Source of the DNA: Echinicola soli
GTDB lineage: Bacteria; Bacteroidota; Bacteroidia; Cytophagales; Cyclobacteriaceae
NCBI RefSeq assembly: GCF_006575665.1
Contig: NZ_CP041253.1
Span: 1,369,501-1,433,500 of the forward strand
Reading direction: 5' to 3'
Length of the DNA stretch: 64,000 nt
A model generated the notes under the pieces. That model did no database searches. It was not told the origin of the DNA and saw only the letters and a program-made list of their open reading frames with translations. Numbering within the stretch: position 1 is the first letter of the stretch; every line of letters begins with the position of its first letter. Shown here in pieces: positions 51,689 through 60,795 of the stretch. A program made the translations under genes and the position numbers.

Positions 51689-53572
51689 TTAAATCAGGTC
51701 CACACTTCTTTTCACAAACTCGGTCAAGTCCTTCCCGGATAGCATGCCTTGGGAAAGTTTTGCAAGGTCAAATGCCTGCTTGGCCAAGCGACCTTTCTCT
51801 TCTTCTCCTTCTGCCTTGAGAATTTTGTCGATGATCTTGTGGTTGCCGTTGATGGCTACTTTGTAATTATCGGGCATAGCTCCATAAAAGCCCATGCCTC
51901 CACCGGTCTGTGCCATGTCTTTCATCCTGCGCATAAACTCTTCCATGGTGATGGTAACTGGAAGCTCCTCTGGGCTGAGGCCTTCCACTTCCACGGTATA
52001 GCTTTGGTTGGCAATGGCTTTTTCGAAGACCTCTTTTACCTGCTTGCTTTGCTCTTCAGTCAGTACATTGCTGGTACTTTCTTCTTTCTTGATCAGTTTA
52101 TCCACTACATCGGCATCTACTCGCTTGAGGGACGTTTTCTCCAGCTTCTGCTCCAGGTTGTTGATAAAGTGACTGTCTATCGGAGAATCCAGTGCAAGTA
52201 CGTCGTAGTCTTTCTTGTTGGCAGATTCGATAAAGGTATTTTGCTTTTCAGGATCAGTACTGTACAGGAATATGGTCTGTTCGTCTTTGTCTGTCTGGGC
52301 AGCTTTTACCTTTTCCTGGTATTCTGGAAGGGTGTAAAATTCGCCTTTTGTATTTTTCAGCAAAGCAAAATCCTTCGCTTTGTCATAGAACTTGTCTTCG
52401 CTGACCATGCCATATTTTACGAACAGGCCAATGTCATTCCATTTGGATTCGTAAGATACTCGATCTTTTTTGAACAGCTCACTCAGCTTATCGGCTACCT
52501 TTTTGGTGATATAGCTGTTGATCTTTTTTACATTACCATCGGCCTGCAAAAAGCTTCGTGATACGTTCAATGGAATATCCGGAGAATCGATCACACCATG
52601 CAGCAACATCAGGAACTCTGGAACGATATCTTTCACCTCGTCGGTAATGAAGACTTGCCTTGAGAAGAGCTTGATTTTATTGCGCTGTAGCTCAAACTCA
52701 TTTTTCACTTTAGGGAAATAAAGTACCCCTGTCAGGTTAAAAGGATAGTCTACATTCAGGTGGATCCAGAATAGCGGATCCTCACTCATGGGATACAGCT
52801 CTTTGTAAAAGGCGAGGTAATCCTCATCTTTCAAGTCGCTCGGTGCCTTGGTCCAGATCGGCTGAGTAGTATTGATGATGTTATCTACTTCTACGGATTT
52901 GTATGCAGGGTTGCCCTCATCATCTTTACCATCTTCTACATTTTCGGTTTTGGTCTCGAACTTGATCGGGATGGGCAGGAATTTGCAGTATTTGTCCAGG
53001 ATTTCCTGAAGTTTCCACTTGTCCAGAAACTCCTCGGATTCTTCATTGATGTGGAGGACGATTTCAGTACCGCGCTCGGTACGATCTCCTTCGGAAATTT
53101 CGAATGAAGTACTGCCATCACATGTCCATTTGGCAGGTTTGGCGCCTTCTTGGTAAGAGAGAGAATGGATGTCCACCCGATGGGCCACCATAAAGGCAGA
53201 GTAAAAACCCAGTCCAAATTTACCGATGATTTCATTGGCATCCTTGGCGTCTTTAAATTTCTCCACGAATTCCGTGGCACCAGAAAAAGCAATCTGATTG
53301 ATGTACTTTTTGATTTCGTCTGCCGTCATGCCCAGGCCTTTATCGGCGATGGTAATGGTCTTCTTCTCCTTATCAAAACTTACTTCAACGGTCAGATCAC
53401 CCAAATCACCTGTGTATTGCCCCAGTGTCGCTAGTCGTTTTACCTTTTGGGTAGCATCCACTGCGTTGGATACCAGTTCTCTGAGAAAAATCTCATTGTC
53501 CGAATAAAGAAACTTCTTGATAATCGGGAAAATATTCTCGGTATGGATCGAGATTGTACCTTTTTCCTGCAT
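51689..53572 (-). CDS. htpG: Chaperone HtpG (Hsp90)
   Basis: A 627-residue Hsp90. The ATPase signatures are present: the opening ETLQAE-type region (IFPIIKKFLYSDNEIFLRELVSNAVDA), GLGMTADEI, and GKFGLGFYSAF. The middle and dimerisation domains follow in normal order. It helps client proteins fold and recover from stress. It is a single gene with a terminator. Confidence 0.97.
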   Translation of the reverse strand: MQEKGTISIHTENIFPIIKKFLYSDNEIFLRELVSNAVDATQKVKRLATLGQYTGDLGDLTVEVSFDKEKKTITIADKGLGMTADEIKKYINQIAFSGATEFVEKFKDAKDANEIIGKFGLGFYSAFMVAHRVDIHSLSYQEGAKPAKWTCDGSTSFEISEGDRTERGTEIVLHINEESEEFLDKWKLQEILDKYCKFLPIPIKFETKTENVEDGKDDEGNPAYKSVEVDNIINTTQPIWTKAPSDLKDEDYLAFYKELYPMSEDPLFWIHLNVDYPFNLTGVLYFPKVKNEFELQRNKIKLFSRQVFITDEVKDIVPEFLMLLHGVIDSPDIPLNVSRSFLQADGNVKKINSYITKKVADKLSELFKKDRVSYESKWNDIGLFVKYGMVSEDKFYDKAKDFALLKNTKGEFYTLPEYQEKVKAAQTDKDEQTIFLYSTDPEKQNTFIESANKKDYDVLALDSPIDSHFINNLEQKLEKTSLKRVDADVVDKLIKKEESTSNVLTEEQSKQVKEVFEKAIANQSYTVEVEGLSPEELPVTITMEEFMRRMKDMAQTGGGMGFYGAMPDNYKVAINGNHKIIDKILKAEGEEEKGRLAKQAFDLAKLSQGMLSGKDLTEFVKRSVDLI

Positions 53573-53867
53573 AGCTATTTATGTTTTTTATTATTTGCTG
53601 TGTTAAATCATTTGCTAATTATCAAGCAGTGTTCCAATTCTCATTTCGTGCCAAAATGACAGTATTGGATTGTTTTTAGCGAAAAATACCTGAAAATGAA
53701 ACTTTTTATAATGATACAGGTTAAAACAAAGTGTAAAATAATATATTTGAAACACATTTTTAATGTGTTGTAATTGATTTATCTTTACTAAAGCATTCTG
53801 CTGGATAGCGGAAATAAAGCAACACGTTATCCAAGGAAATGTACTACTACTTATGAATCTATGAGGT
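53573..53867. other. Divergent gap between htpG and the formyltransferase
   Basis: About 295 bases, AT-rich, with promoters for both neighbours expected but not clearly recognised. No gene or RNA seen. Confidence 0.4.
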
Positions 53868-54665
53868 ATGAAAATAGTTGTTATTAGTGAATGCAAGCCC
53901 AGGGAGATGATCGTCATAAACAAGATCCTCCAATTTCAGCCAAGAGCCGTGGTGGTGCAGCCCAGTTTTTCTAAGAAAAAGAAAAAAAGAGGTGTTGAGG
54001 TGTTGGCAAAACGGATGTTGGCAAAGCTTCGCCATCGAGCGTTGAAGCGGAAAATGGCCGTGACAGGAGAAGAAAGTGGTGCGATTTTAAATAAGGTGAC
54101 TTTTGATGCGAAATTGCTAAATTCACCAGAGGGCATCGAGTTTATTAGGAGATTGTCTCCAGACCTGTTAATTACCTGCAGGGCACCTTTACTTGGCCAT
54201 GAGATCACCCAGATTCCAAAATTGGCCACGATAAATATTCATTACGGAATTGCACCTGAATACCGGGGGAACGACACCCTTTTTTGGGCGCTCTATCAGA
54301 AAGATTATGGGCAAGTGGGAGGCACCATCCATCACATCAGCCAAGGGGTGGATACTGGAAATATCCTTGCCAGGGTCTATCCTGCGCTTGGTCCTGATGA
54401 TGATGAGACTTCCGTGGATATCAAAACATCCCAGTTGCTCGCTGACACCCTCTATAAATATCTGGAAAAAATTGTTCAGGCACGACAGCCTATACCCGGG
54501 ATCATTCAGCAGGGCAAAGGGAAGAATTACCGTGCTGCCGATAGGACACCAGGAAAAAGCCTTGAGATGATATTCCGGAACCTCTTGGGCAATTCATCCA
54601 TCCCCAGCCAAAATCAAAAGGTGGAAACCTACTTCAAGGAAGAAAGCATCAGTATTTTTGCCTGA
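53868..54665 (+). CDS. Formyltransferase-fold protein (formyl_trans_N), orphan
   Basis: A 265-residue protein with the folate-dependent formyltransferase triad: Asn123 and His125 in NIHYGIAPEYRG, Asp162 in QGVDTGNI. It lacks the C-terminal tRNA-binding domain of methionyl-tRNA formyltransferase, and it opens with a basic run (SKKKKKR, residues 35-41). It may formylate or hydrolyse a sugar-nucleotide or amine. The gene stands alone, so the substrate is unknown. Confidence 0.85.
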   Translation: MKIVVISECKPREMIVINKILQFQPRAVVVQPSFSKKKKKRGVEVLAKRMLAKLRHRALKRKMAVTGEESGAILNKVTFDAKLLNSPEGIEFIRRLSPDLLITCRAPLLGHEITQIPKLATINIHYGIAPEYRGNDTLFWALYQKDYGQVGGTIHHISQGVDTGNILARVYPALGPDDDETSVDIKTSQLLADTLYKYLEKIVQARQPIPGIIQQGKGKNYRAADRTPGKSLEMIFRNLLGNSSIPSQNQKVETYFKEESISIFA

Positions 54666-54794
54666 TGCTAATCCTGCTTCTATGTGACGATTAGTTGACA
54701 AGATTCCCTCGCGGTGGCGAGATGGGAAATCGAGCTGCCATCCCGATGTATTGGGAAGAGGGCACTTTATTATTTTTGACAAAATAGACTTAGG

Positions 54795-55112
54795 TTAATC
54801 TGTAATTTCCTTTCCCTTTTCATCGTATTTTTTGATGAGGGACTCCTCTTCTGTCCCGAACTTGATTTCGTAATGGACGGTTCCATCTGACTCGGTCACT
54901 TTAAAAACTTTGGAGACCACTCGTCCATTGGTTTCTTCACTGTCCAATACCGCCTGAACCACCTTTTTAGGCAAATCCTCAGGAGAGATCTCCTCCCGCT
55001 GATCTGTCACAAAGAAACTTGGGGTCTTCGCTAATGTTGACGTAATTGATGAAGCTTTAGGGCTGGCAAAGGGTAAAGCAAAAAGCACCATTACTAACAC
55101 AATTCTTTCCAT
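54795..55112 (-). CDS. Small secreted PepSY-like protein
   Basis: A 105-residue protein with a signal peptide (MERIVLVMVLFALPFA..). The mature part has one PepSY-like unit (LPKKVVQAVLDSEETNGRV, then YEIKFGTEEESLIKKYDEKGKE). Such proteins bind to or inhibit enzymes in the periplasm. No partner gene is next to it. Confidence 0.65.
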   Translation of the reverse strand: MERIVLVMVLFALPFASPKASSITSTLAKTPSFFVTDQREEISPEDLPKKVVQAVLDSEETNGRVVSKVFKVTESDGTVHYEIKFGTEEESLIKKYDEKGKEITD

Positions 55113-55522
55113 GTTTTTTTATCTTCTTTATTATTCAACCAATAGTATTAAGAACACCCATAAAACTCCATGATCCATGCCATTTCTGCGAACCACCAAT
55201 AGCCAACAAAAAGTGGTGTAACACAACAAAAAGTGTGGAAAAGCGCAACATTTTGTTTCTGTTTTACAGTTGGCTGGTCTTTCCTTCGAGGAAGGACACA
55301 GATTCGGATTTTTTTAACAAAAGGTATATCCGTGTGTATATCCATCCATCGTTAAATTCTCTTTTGGCTTAATAGCATGGAGGGATGCCATTGGTACAAA
55401 TCCAATTTATTTGGGGGCGGAATATTAAGCCCCGAACAGCGGAAACGGCTGCTTTGCCAAGCACTGGATTTTAGAAAGTGATGTAGCCTTTGTACCTTGA
55501 TGTAGGTATTTCGAAATGCTCC

Positions 55523-56098
55523 ATGAAACGATTATTAGAAGAAATAAAAGCTTGCCAAGTGTGCATTGACAAACTTCCAATGGGAGCCAATCCCATCGTC
55601 ACAGGAAGCCCACGAAGCAAGATCGTTATCATCGGCCAGGCACCGGGCAAAATCGTCCACGAATCAGGCATACCCTGGAATGACAAAAGCGGAGATAACC
55701 TGCGCAAATGGCTGGATGTGGACAGTGCTACCTTTTATGATCCCGACAAAATCGCCTTAGTGCCCATGGGGTTCTGCTATCCGGGAAGGGGAAAATCAGG
55801 CGATCTGCCCCCGCGGCCCGAATGCGCACCGCTTTGGCATCGACAGCTTATGGAAATGATGAAGGAAGTGCAGCTGAGCATCTTGGTGGGCAGTTATGCG
55901 CAGGCTTATTATTTGGAAAGCCGCTCGCGGAAAACACTGACCGAGACGGTGAAAAATTTCCATGAATACCTGCCAGAATATTTGCCGCTGCCCCATCCGT
56001 CTCCGCGAAACAATATCTGGCAAGCCAAAAACCCTTGGTTTGGAGAGGAGGTGCTGCCTACATTGAAAATGCAGGTAAGGAAGATTTTGGATGAATAA
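55523..56098 (+). CDS. Uracil-DNA glycosylase family protein
   Basis: A 191-residue protein of the UDG superfamily from ATG 55523. The catalytic/water-activating loop is GQAPGKIVHESGIPWND, and the second motif is LPHPSPRNN. Cys pairs near the N-terminus (CQVCIDK) are few, so it is not a classic Fe-S family 4 enzyme; it resembles the family-5-like or unclassified groups. It presumably removes uracil or a related base from DNA. The longer frame from 55490 is rejected because it starts with TTG in front of an unconserved leader. Confidence 0.85.
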   Translation: MKRLLEEIKACQVCIDKLPMGANPIVTGSPRSKIVIIGQAPGKIVHESGIPWNDKSGDNLRKWLDVDSATFYDPDKIALVPMGFCYPGRGKSGDLPPRPECAPLWHRQLMEMMKEVQLSILVGSYAQAYYLESRSRKTLTETVKNFHEYLPEYLPLPHPSPRNNIWQAKNPWFGEEVLPTLKMQVRKILDE

Positions 56099-56775
56099 TA
56101 ATAGCCTGAGTTCGATAAATACCGTCACTGCGAGGCACTAGATAGGATTTTGGGGAAGGAGCCGCGGCAGTCTCTGCGGTGATTGCCACGCCCTTTTCCA
56201 ACGCACGCCCCCCTAAAAAGGGCCTGCCTGGTGCAGACAGGTTCGCCCCATACTTTTGGGGACTTTATAACCGTTTTTATCAAATTTCATTAATCGAACC
56301 GAGGTTAACAGGGGAATCGCTTTTAAAAATATAAATGTTGTATAAATCACAATTTCTAATTCGATGTCATCCCGACTTGAGGAGGGATCTCAATTTTAAA
56401 TAAGAGATTCCTTCCCGATGTATCGGGATCGGAATAGCCTGCCCTCCCGAAATCCTTCGGGACAGGCTGGTGGATATCGGGGACAAAGGCATTGTTAGAA
56501 TGGCGTAGCTAGTGGAATATGCAGTCGCTCATCTTAAAGCGATTTCGCTGCTGAGGTTAAGCTAGGGCAATGCCATAAGCTTTGACGGGCTTGGGAGGAT
56601 TACAAATCCTCATAATTTGCGTTCGGGATTGTATCCTGCGGCTTACACTCAGGGCACAATCCCGAACGGTTAGTTACACTCTATTGTGCCCTATGTAATA
56701 ACTATGTCGTTAATAAAAAAGCCATTCTTCAGAAATATTGCTTGATCCCTTATTTCTGTCTCGGTTTTGTGTGCT
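56099..56775. repeat. Patchwork of dispersed repeats, no gene
   Basis: Nearly 0.7 kb between convergent genes. It contains CACTGCGAGGC...GCAGTCTCTGCGG (about 56128-56180), the palindrome CCTGCCTGGTGCAGACAGG (56223-56241), CCCGATGTATCGGG (56413-56426) and ATAGCCTGCCCTCCCGAAATCC with CTTCGGGACAGGCTGG (from 56434), a stem-loop. Some phrases recur at 5338, 54741 and 63015-63075. No open frame is convincing. This looks like a collecting site for REP-like repeats. Confidence 0.6.
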
Positions 56776-56811
56776 AAAAAAAAACACCCCAGCTTTTGTC
56801 GGGGTGTTTTT
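56776..56811 (-). terminator. Terminator of the FKBP unit
   Basis: AAAAACACCCC (56780-56790) pairs with GGGGTGTTTTT (56801-56811) around a ten-base loop. Read on the minus strand it is followed by TTTTTTTTTAGC. It ends the three-gene FKBP unit. Confidence 0.85.
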
Positions 56812-56838
56812 GAGATTATATATTTTCTGGAAATGGGT

Positions 56839-57414
56839 TTAATCCATCCCTACAAATTCCACATCAAAGACCAAAATAGTATTCTCAGGAATTTGCCCTT
56901 TTTCTTGATCTCTGTATGCCAAAGGCGAAGGAATAACCAAAACAGCCTTTGCTCCACTTCTTAAATGCTTAAAGCCAAAGTGAATTCCTGGAATAGGATC
57001 TACAGATGGGTTTGGATTGAGAGGGTTTAGTTGCTGAAGTTTAAAAGGTGAAGGTCCGTAGGTATCATCCTCTTCATACAGGTCATTATCGATAGCTACC
57101 GACTCAATATTCGTCCTGTATACTGTTCCAGCCATATCCTTTTCGACAAAGTTCCTATAAATGATATTACCATAATTAGGCCTGGAAGCATCACCTTCCT
57201 CTTGGACGATAATGATGGTGCCACTGGGATCATGGATCCGGTAAAGGCTGTCGATCTGAGCCGTATCCAAGTAGGCGGCGATCTTGATGCTGTCCGTTTT
57301 CAAATTACCCGCATAGTCATACTGTGGGCCGAAATCATATGGATTGTTCGGCTCACATGAAAAGGCAGCTATCCCCACTATCGCAGCCATCAGGCCTATC
57401 ATTAACTTTTTCAT
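56839..57414 (-). CDS. FKBP-like lipoprotein 3 (degenerate PPIase)
   Basis: A 191-residue lipoprotein from ATG 57414 (lipobox AAFSC). The C-terminal half has the FKBP fold (GIHFGFKHLRSGAKAVLVIPSPLAY, ILVFDVEFVG), but the substrate-pocket Trp of the usual PGWDEGL is replaced. It starts one base after the stop of the preceding gene. It is the last gene of the FKBP unit and probably acts in gliding or envelope assembly as GldI-type proteins do; with the pocket changed, enzymatic activity is uncertain. Confidence 0.8.
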   Translation of the reverse strand: MKKLMIGLMAAIVGIAAFSCEPNNPYDFGPQYDYAGNLKTDSIKIAAYLDTAQIDSLYRIHDPSGTIIIVQEEGDASRPNYGNIIYRNFVEKDMAGTVYRTNIESVAIDNDLYEEDDTYGPSPFKLQQLNPLNPNPSVDPIPGIHFGFKHLRSGAKAVLVIPSPLAYRDQEKGQIPENTILVFDVEFVGMD

Positions 57415-57415
57415 A

Positions 57416-57976
57416 TCATTCTTCGGTCGTTGTTTCTTCTTCATTTTTGATGACGTCCCTCAGGTCAAGATCAAAGATCAGCACAGCATTGGCAGGTATC
57501 CTTCCTTGGTATTCCCTGTTTCCATAAGCGTATAAAGAAGGAATGAGAACCCTGGCACGGTCTCCTTTTTCCATCTTGGAAAGGGCAATCAAAAACCCTG
57601 GTAAATATTTCTGATTATATACTTCCAATGGAGCATAATTTCTATCGGAGTTATACATGCCATTTTCCCTTGCCACTGCCTCAATATTGGTGTCGAATAC
57701 CGTTTCATCAAGCAATCTACCCACATAATTTACCTTCAAGGTGTCCGCACCATTTGCCTTTACTCCGGAATATGACAATGAGTCCCATAGCATGACGATT
57801 CCTGTGCTGGCATCCTGTTCTTTTTTGATGTATTGGTAATCTGTGGTGGCCAGATAATCTTCGATCTTCTTGAGATCCTTTTGATAGATTTCCAGTTGGG
57901 TCTCCTGATCCTTGATACAGGAAACAAACAGCCCTGCAAGGAGGGCTGTCAGTAAAATATGATGTAGTAATTTCAT
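57416..57976 (-). CDS. FKBP-type lipoprotein 2
   Basis: A 186-residue lipoprotein (lipobox LFVSC). The FKBP domain is seen in LKVNYVGRLLDETVFDTNIE and LPGFLIALSKMEKGDRARVLIPSLYAYG, where Phe replaces the usual Trp of the pocket. It keeps a Bacteroidota-type insert (VARENGMYNSDRNYAPLEV). Peptidyl-prolyl isomerase on the periplasmic side is likely. It is co-transcribed with the FKBP genes before and after it (4 bases after FKBP 1). Confidence 0.88.
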   Translation of the reverse strand: MKLLHHILLTALLAGLFVSCIKDQETQLEIYQKDLKKIEDYLATTDYQYIKKEQDASTGIVMLWDSLSYSGVKANGADTLKVNYVGRLLDETVFDTNIEAVARENGMYNSDRNYAPLEVYNQKYLPGFLIALSKMEKGDRARVLIPSLYAYGNREYQGRIPANAVLIFDLDLRDVIKNEEETTTEE

Positions 57977-57980
57977 GCTA

Positions 57981-58928
57981 TTATTTCTGCACGTCCACTA
58001 CTTCTACGTCAAATACCAAGATAGAGTTTGGCTTGATTACCTCACCCGCTTGTCTAGGCCCGTAAGCCAGGGTAGAAGGGATCAGGAACTTGGCTTTGCT
58101 TCCGCCTTTTAGCAGTTGAAGTCCTTCGTCCCATCCTGGGATCACACGGCCTTTGCCCACCATCACTTCGAATGGCTCGTAAGACCTGCCTTCATTGAAA
58201 ATATCATTTTCCTTGGCTACTTCTTCCAGGCTGGTGTCAAAGATAGTTCCGCCATCCAGTACATAACCGGTGTAGTTTACCACTGCGGTATTGCCTTCTT
58301 CCACGACTTCACCATCACCTTCTTCTTCGATAATGTAAAATAATCCGGATTCCGTTTTGGTGGCGTTGATGTTATTCTCTGCCATATAATCCTGGATTTT
58401 CTTCATGTCTTCTGCTAGCTGTACTTCAGCTTCTTTTTCCATTTTGGCCTGCTGCTTTTCCTGCACCTTTGTCATGAAGTCTTGCATTTCTGATTCATCC
58501 AAGATATCCGTAACACCAATGTTAAGGGTCACTTTCTCCTCGGCAGTCAGGAATGGAGGAGTGTTCATCTCGCCAAAGATGTCCTTGGCAGCAGCGCTGA
58601 ACTGGATGCTGTCTCCTTTGCGAAGCCCGGATAAAATCTCGTCAATACCCGGTCTTACCTTGGTGGTATCGTAGCGTTTGACGGAGTCATTGTGCATCAT
58701 GTACGCAGGAGCGCCATTCTCGATGCTGGAGATAAAGGTGGAGTCCTTGCTGTTTTTGGCAGTAAATTCATAGATGACAAACTGGCCGTTCTCCGGCTTT
58801 TCGCTACCTTCTTCGATGTACGTGTATTCCGTGCCGTCCTCGGTAGTTTTGGTCTTTTGACAAGAAATGACTCCCAGGCATGTTGCCACCATACCGGCTG
58901 ACAACATCAAACTTTTAATGTTTTTCAT
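57981..58928 (-). CDS. FKBP-type lipoprotein 1 with two FKBP domains
   Basis: A 315-residue lipoprotein from ATG 58928 (lipobox GVISC). The C-terminal FKBP domain is canonical (VVNYTGYVLDGGTIFDTSLE, IPGWDEGLQLLKGGSKAKFLIP, YGPRQAGEVIKP, VFDVEVVDV). The N-terminal half resembles a second, decayed FKBP domain (PGIDEILSGLRKGDSIQFS). Gliding-associated GldI is the nearest well-known relative, and its genes also lie next to nrnA-like and ndk genes. It begins 74 bases downstream of nrnA. Confidence 0.9.
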   Translation of the reverse strand: MKNIKSLMLSAGMVATCLGVISCQKTKTTEDGTEYTYIEEGSEKPENGQFVIYEFTAKNSKDSTFISSIENGAPAYMMHNDSVKRYDTTKVRPGIDEILSGLRKGDSIQFSAAAKDIFGEMNTPPFLTAEEKVTLNIGVTDILDESEMQDFMTKVQEKQQAKMEKEAEVQLAEDMKKIQDYMAENNINATKTESGLFYIIEEEGDGEVVEEGNTAVVNYTGYVLDGGTIFDTSLEEVAKENDIFNEGRSYEPFEVMVGKGRVIPGWDEGLQLLKGGSKAKFLIPSTLAYGPRQAGEVIKPNSILVFDVEVVDVQK

Positions 58929-59001
58929 GTGATGTTTTATTGTTTTCAATGGCCACATGGAACCTTTTAAGATTTACATTAATCATTTTTAAAATGACTG
59001 A

Positions 59002-60048
59002 TTAAACCTTGCCGGTTTCATTGACTAATTCTAGTTGATTTAATAATCGTTCTTGATTTTCTTTAATTAATTTTTCGAATCTTTCGATCGTATCTTTTAA
59101 GGAATCCATGGACTTGCCACCGGCGGCATTTCTATGCCCTCCACCGTCAAAATATTTGGCGGCAAATTTATTCACCGCCACGTTTTCGATCGAGCGGAAG
59201 GATATTTTCACCCCGTCTTTTCGCTCGGTAAACATAGCAGCGATTTTGATGCCGTCCAAGGAAAGAGCATAATTCACGAGCCCTTCTGTGTCTCCAGTCT
59301 GTGAATCATATTTTTTCAGGTCTCGCTTACTGATCCAAAAATAGGCCGTGTGCAGATCGGTATGGATGACCAGTCGCCTGGTTAGCGCAAACCCGATAAA
59401 TTTTAGCCGGTTGACCGAATTGGTGTCGTATATCAGTCGGGAGATTTTGGAATTGTCCGCTCCCAAACCGATCAGCTCCGCCGTGACCATGTGGACATGC
59501 TTTGTGGTGTTTGGGTGTTTGAAGCCTCCTGTATCCGTCATGATGCCGGAATAGAGGCAATCTGCTATGTCACTATCGATCAGGTCTTTTTCGTCCATCT
59601 TCACGATCAGGTCGTATATCAGCTCACAGGTAGCCGCAGCATCTGTGCTCCAGTACTGGAAGTCGGCAAAATCCTCAGGATCTTGGTGGTGGTCGATGTT
59701 TACCTTGGTGGCATTGGCTTTTTTGACAAGCGCGCCAAGTTCGTTTATCCTGCTGAGGCAGGAAAAGTCCAGGCATATAATGATATCGGCAGCATTGATC
59801 AGCTCAATGGCTTCTTTCTGGCAGTCTTCTTTCTCAAAGTTCACCACATCATCATTGCCTTTCATCCAGTATAGGAATGAAGGATAATCTGATGGGGTGA
59901 TCACCGTTACGTCATGTCCCTTCTTCTTCAGGTAATTTGACATTCCCAAGGAAGATCCCAAAGCATCGGCATCGGGCTTGTGGTGTGTGGTGATGACGAT
60001 TTTCTTTGGTGAAGACAGTAGTTTTTTAAATGACTCTAAATCTAGCAT
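59002..60048 (-). CDS. nrnA: DHH-family bifunctional oligoribonuclease/pAp phosphatase (NrnA-like)
   Basis: A 348-residue DHH/DHHA1 phosphoesterase. The metal-binding motifs are HHKPDADALGSSLG (about 22-35), VNIDHHQD (DHH at 119-121) and the substrate motif GGGHRNAAGG in the DHHA1 domain. It degrades short RNAs and removes the 3'-phosphate of pAp, a by-product of sulfate assimilation and CoA use. It is divergently transcribed from ndk. Confidence 0.95.
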   Translation of the reverse strand: MLDLESFKKLLSSPKKIVITTHHKPDADALGSSLGMSNYLKKKGHDVTVITPSDYPSFLYWMKGNDDVVNFEKEDCQKEAIELINAADIIICLDFSCLSRINELGALVKKANATKVNIDHHQDPEDFADFQYWSTDAAATCELIYDLIVKMDEKDLIDSDIADCLYSGIMTDTGGFKHPNTTKHVHMVTAELIGLGADNSKISRLIYDTNSVNRLKFIGFALTRRLVIHTDLHTAYFWISKRDLKKYDSQTGDTEGLVNYALSLDGIKIAAMFTERKDGVKISFRSIENVAVNKFAAKYFDGGGHRNAAGGKSMDSLKDTIERFEKLIKENQERLLNQLELVNETGKV

Positions 60049-60117
60049 CTACAATATTTTAGTAGCACTTTTTACAGTACACAAGACGCAAAGGTCTATA
60101 TAATTTTTTAAAATTCC

Positions 60118-60204
60118 CAAATTTATATAATCGCCTTATACTGAATAAGATAACTTACAAATAATTGTAAATACTCTGAGTTTCCAGTAAAAACGCTAAT
60201 TTTG
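60118..60204. promoter_or_regulatory. Divergent promoters of nrnA and ndk
   Basis: TAATTTTG (60197-60204), followed by CAGC, is a -7 box for ndk and is the same 12-base string as at feoAB. On the minus strand TAAATTTG (60125-60118) fits nrnA. The -33 elements are not clear. Confidence 0.55.
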
Positions 60205-60242
60205 CAGCCAAATATAAACCTTCATTTTCAAAACTAAACAAA

Positions 60243-60665
60243 ATGGCAAGTAACAGAACTTTCACCATGATCAAGCCAGATGCATTTGCTGAAGGCAACT
60301 CAGGTGCTATCCTAAAAATGATCGAAGAGGCCGGATTTAAAATTGTAGCGATCAAGGCTACGCAGCTGTCTGCTGAACTGGCAGGTAAATTTTATGCTGT
60401 GCACAAAGAGCGTCCCTTTTACAATGACCTGTGCAATTATATGTCTTCAGGTCCGATCATCGCTGCCATTCTCGAAAAAGACAATGCCGTGGCGGACTTC
60501 CGAACGCTGATCGGAGCTACTAATCCTGCTGAAGCAGCTGAAGGCACCATCCGTAAACTGTTTGCCAAGTCCATCGAAGCGAATGCAGTACACGGATCTG
60601 ATTCAGACGAAAATGCTCAAATCGAAGGAAGTTTCTTCTTCAGCCAGCTAGAGCACGTAAAATAA
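60243..60665 (+). CDS. ndk: Nucleoside diphosphate kinase
   Basis: A 140-residue NDK. The phosphorylated His is His117 in [12 protein letters not shown], and the ATP-binding start is [12 protein letters not shown]. It balances NTP pools. The gene has its own promoter with a leader of about 30 bases. All active-site landmarks are intact, so it should be active as a tetramer or hexamer. Confidence 0.98.
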   Translation: MASNRTFTMIKPDAFAEGNSGAILKMIEEAGFKIVAIKATQLSAELAGKFYAVHKERPFYNDLCNYMSSGPIIAAILEKDNAVADFRTLIGATNPAEAAEGTIRKLFAKSIEANAVHGSDSDENAQIEGSFFFSQLEHVK

Positions 60666-60795
60666 ACGGAGTTTTCCCTACCGAACAGCCAAGGCGCCAA
60701 GGTCACCGGAAGTGAATATGTTCGCGCTGGCCTTGGTGTTTTGGTTTGTTGGGGGAAATATGGGTTTAGGGAGCCCGATAGTTGTATTAGTTGGG

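Noticed and set aside
51749..52561. A 270-codon frame on the plus strand opposite htpG
   Set aside because: It is the antisense shadow of a fully conserved Hsp90 gene and has a low-complexity, Phe-rich reading unlike a real protein.
60688..60744. Terminator-like CCAAGG/CCTTGG pair after ndk
   Set aside because: The pairing is imperfect, the loop is long and no clear T-run follows, so I do not call it a terminator.
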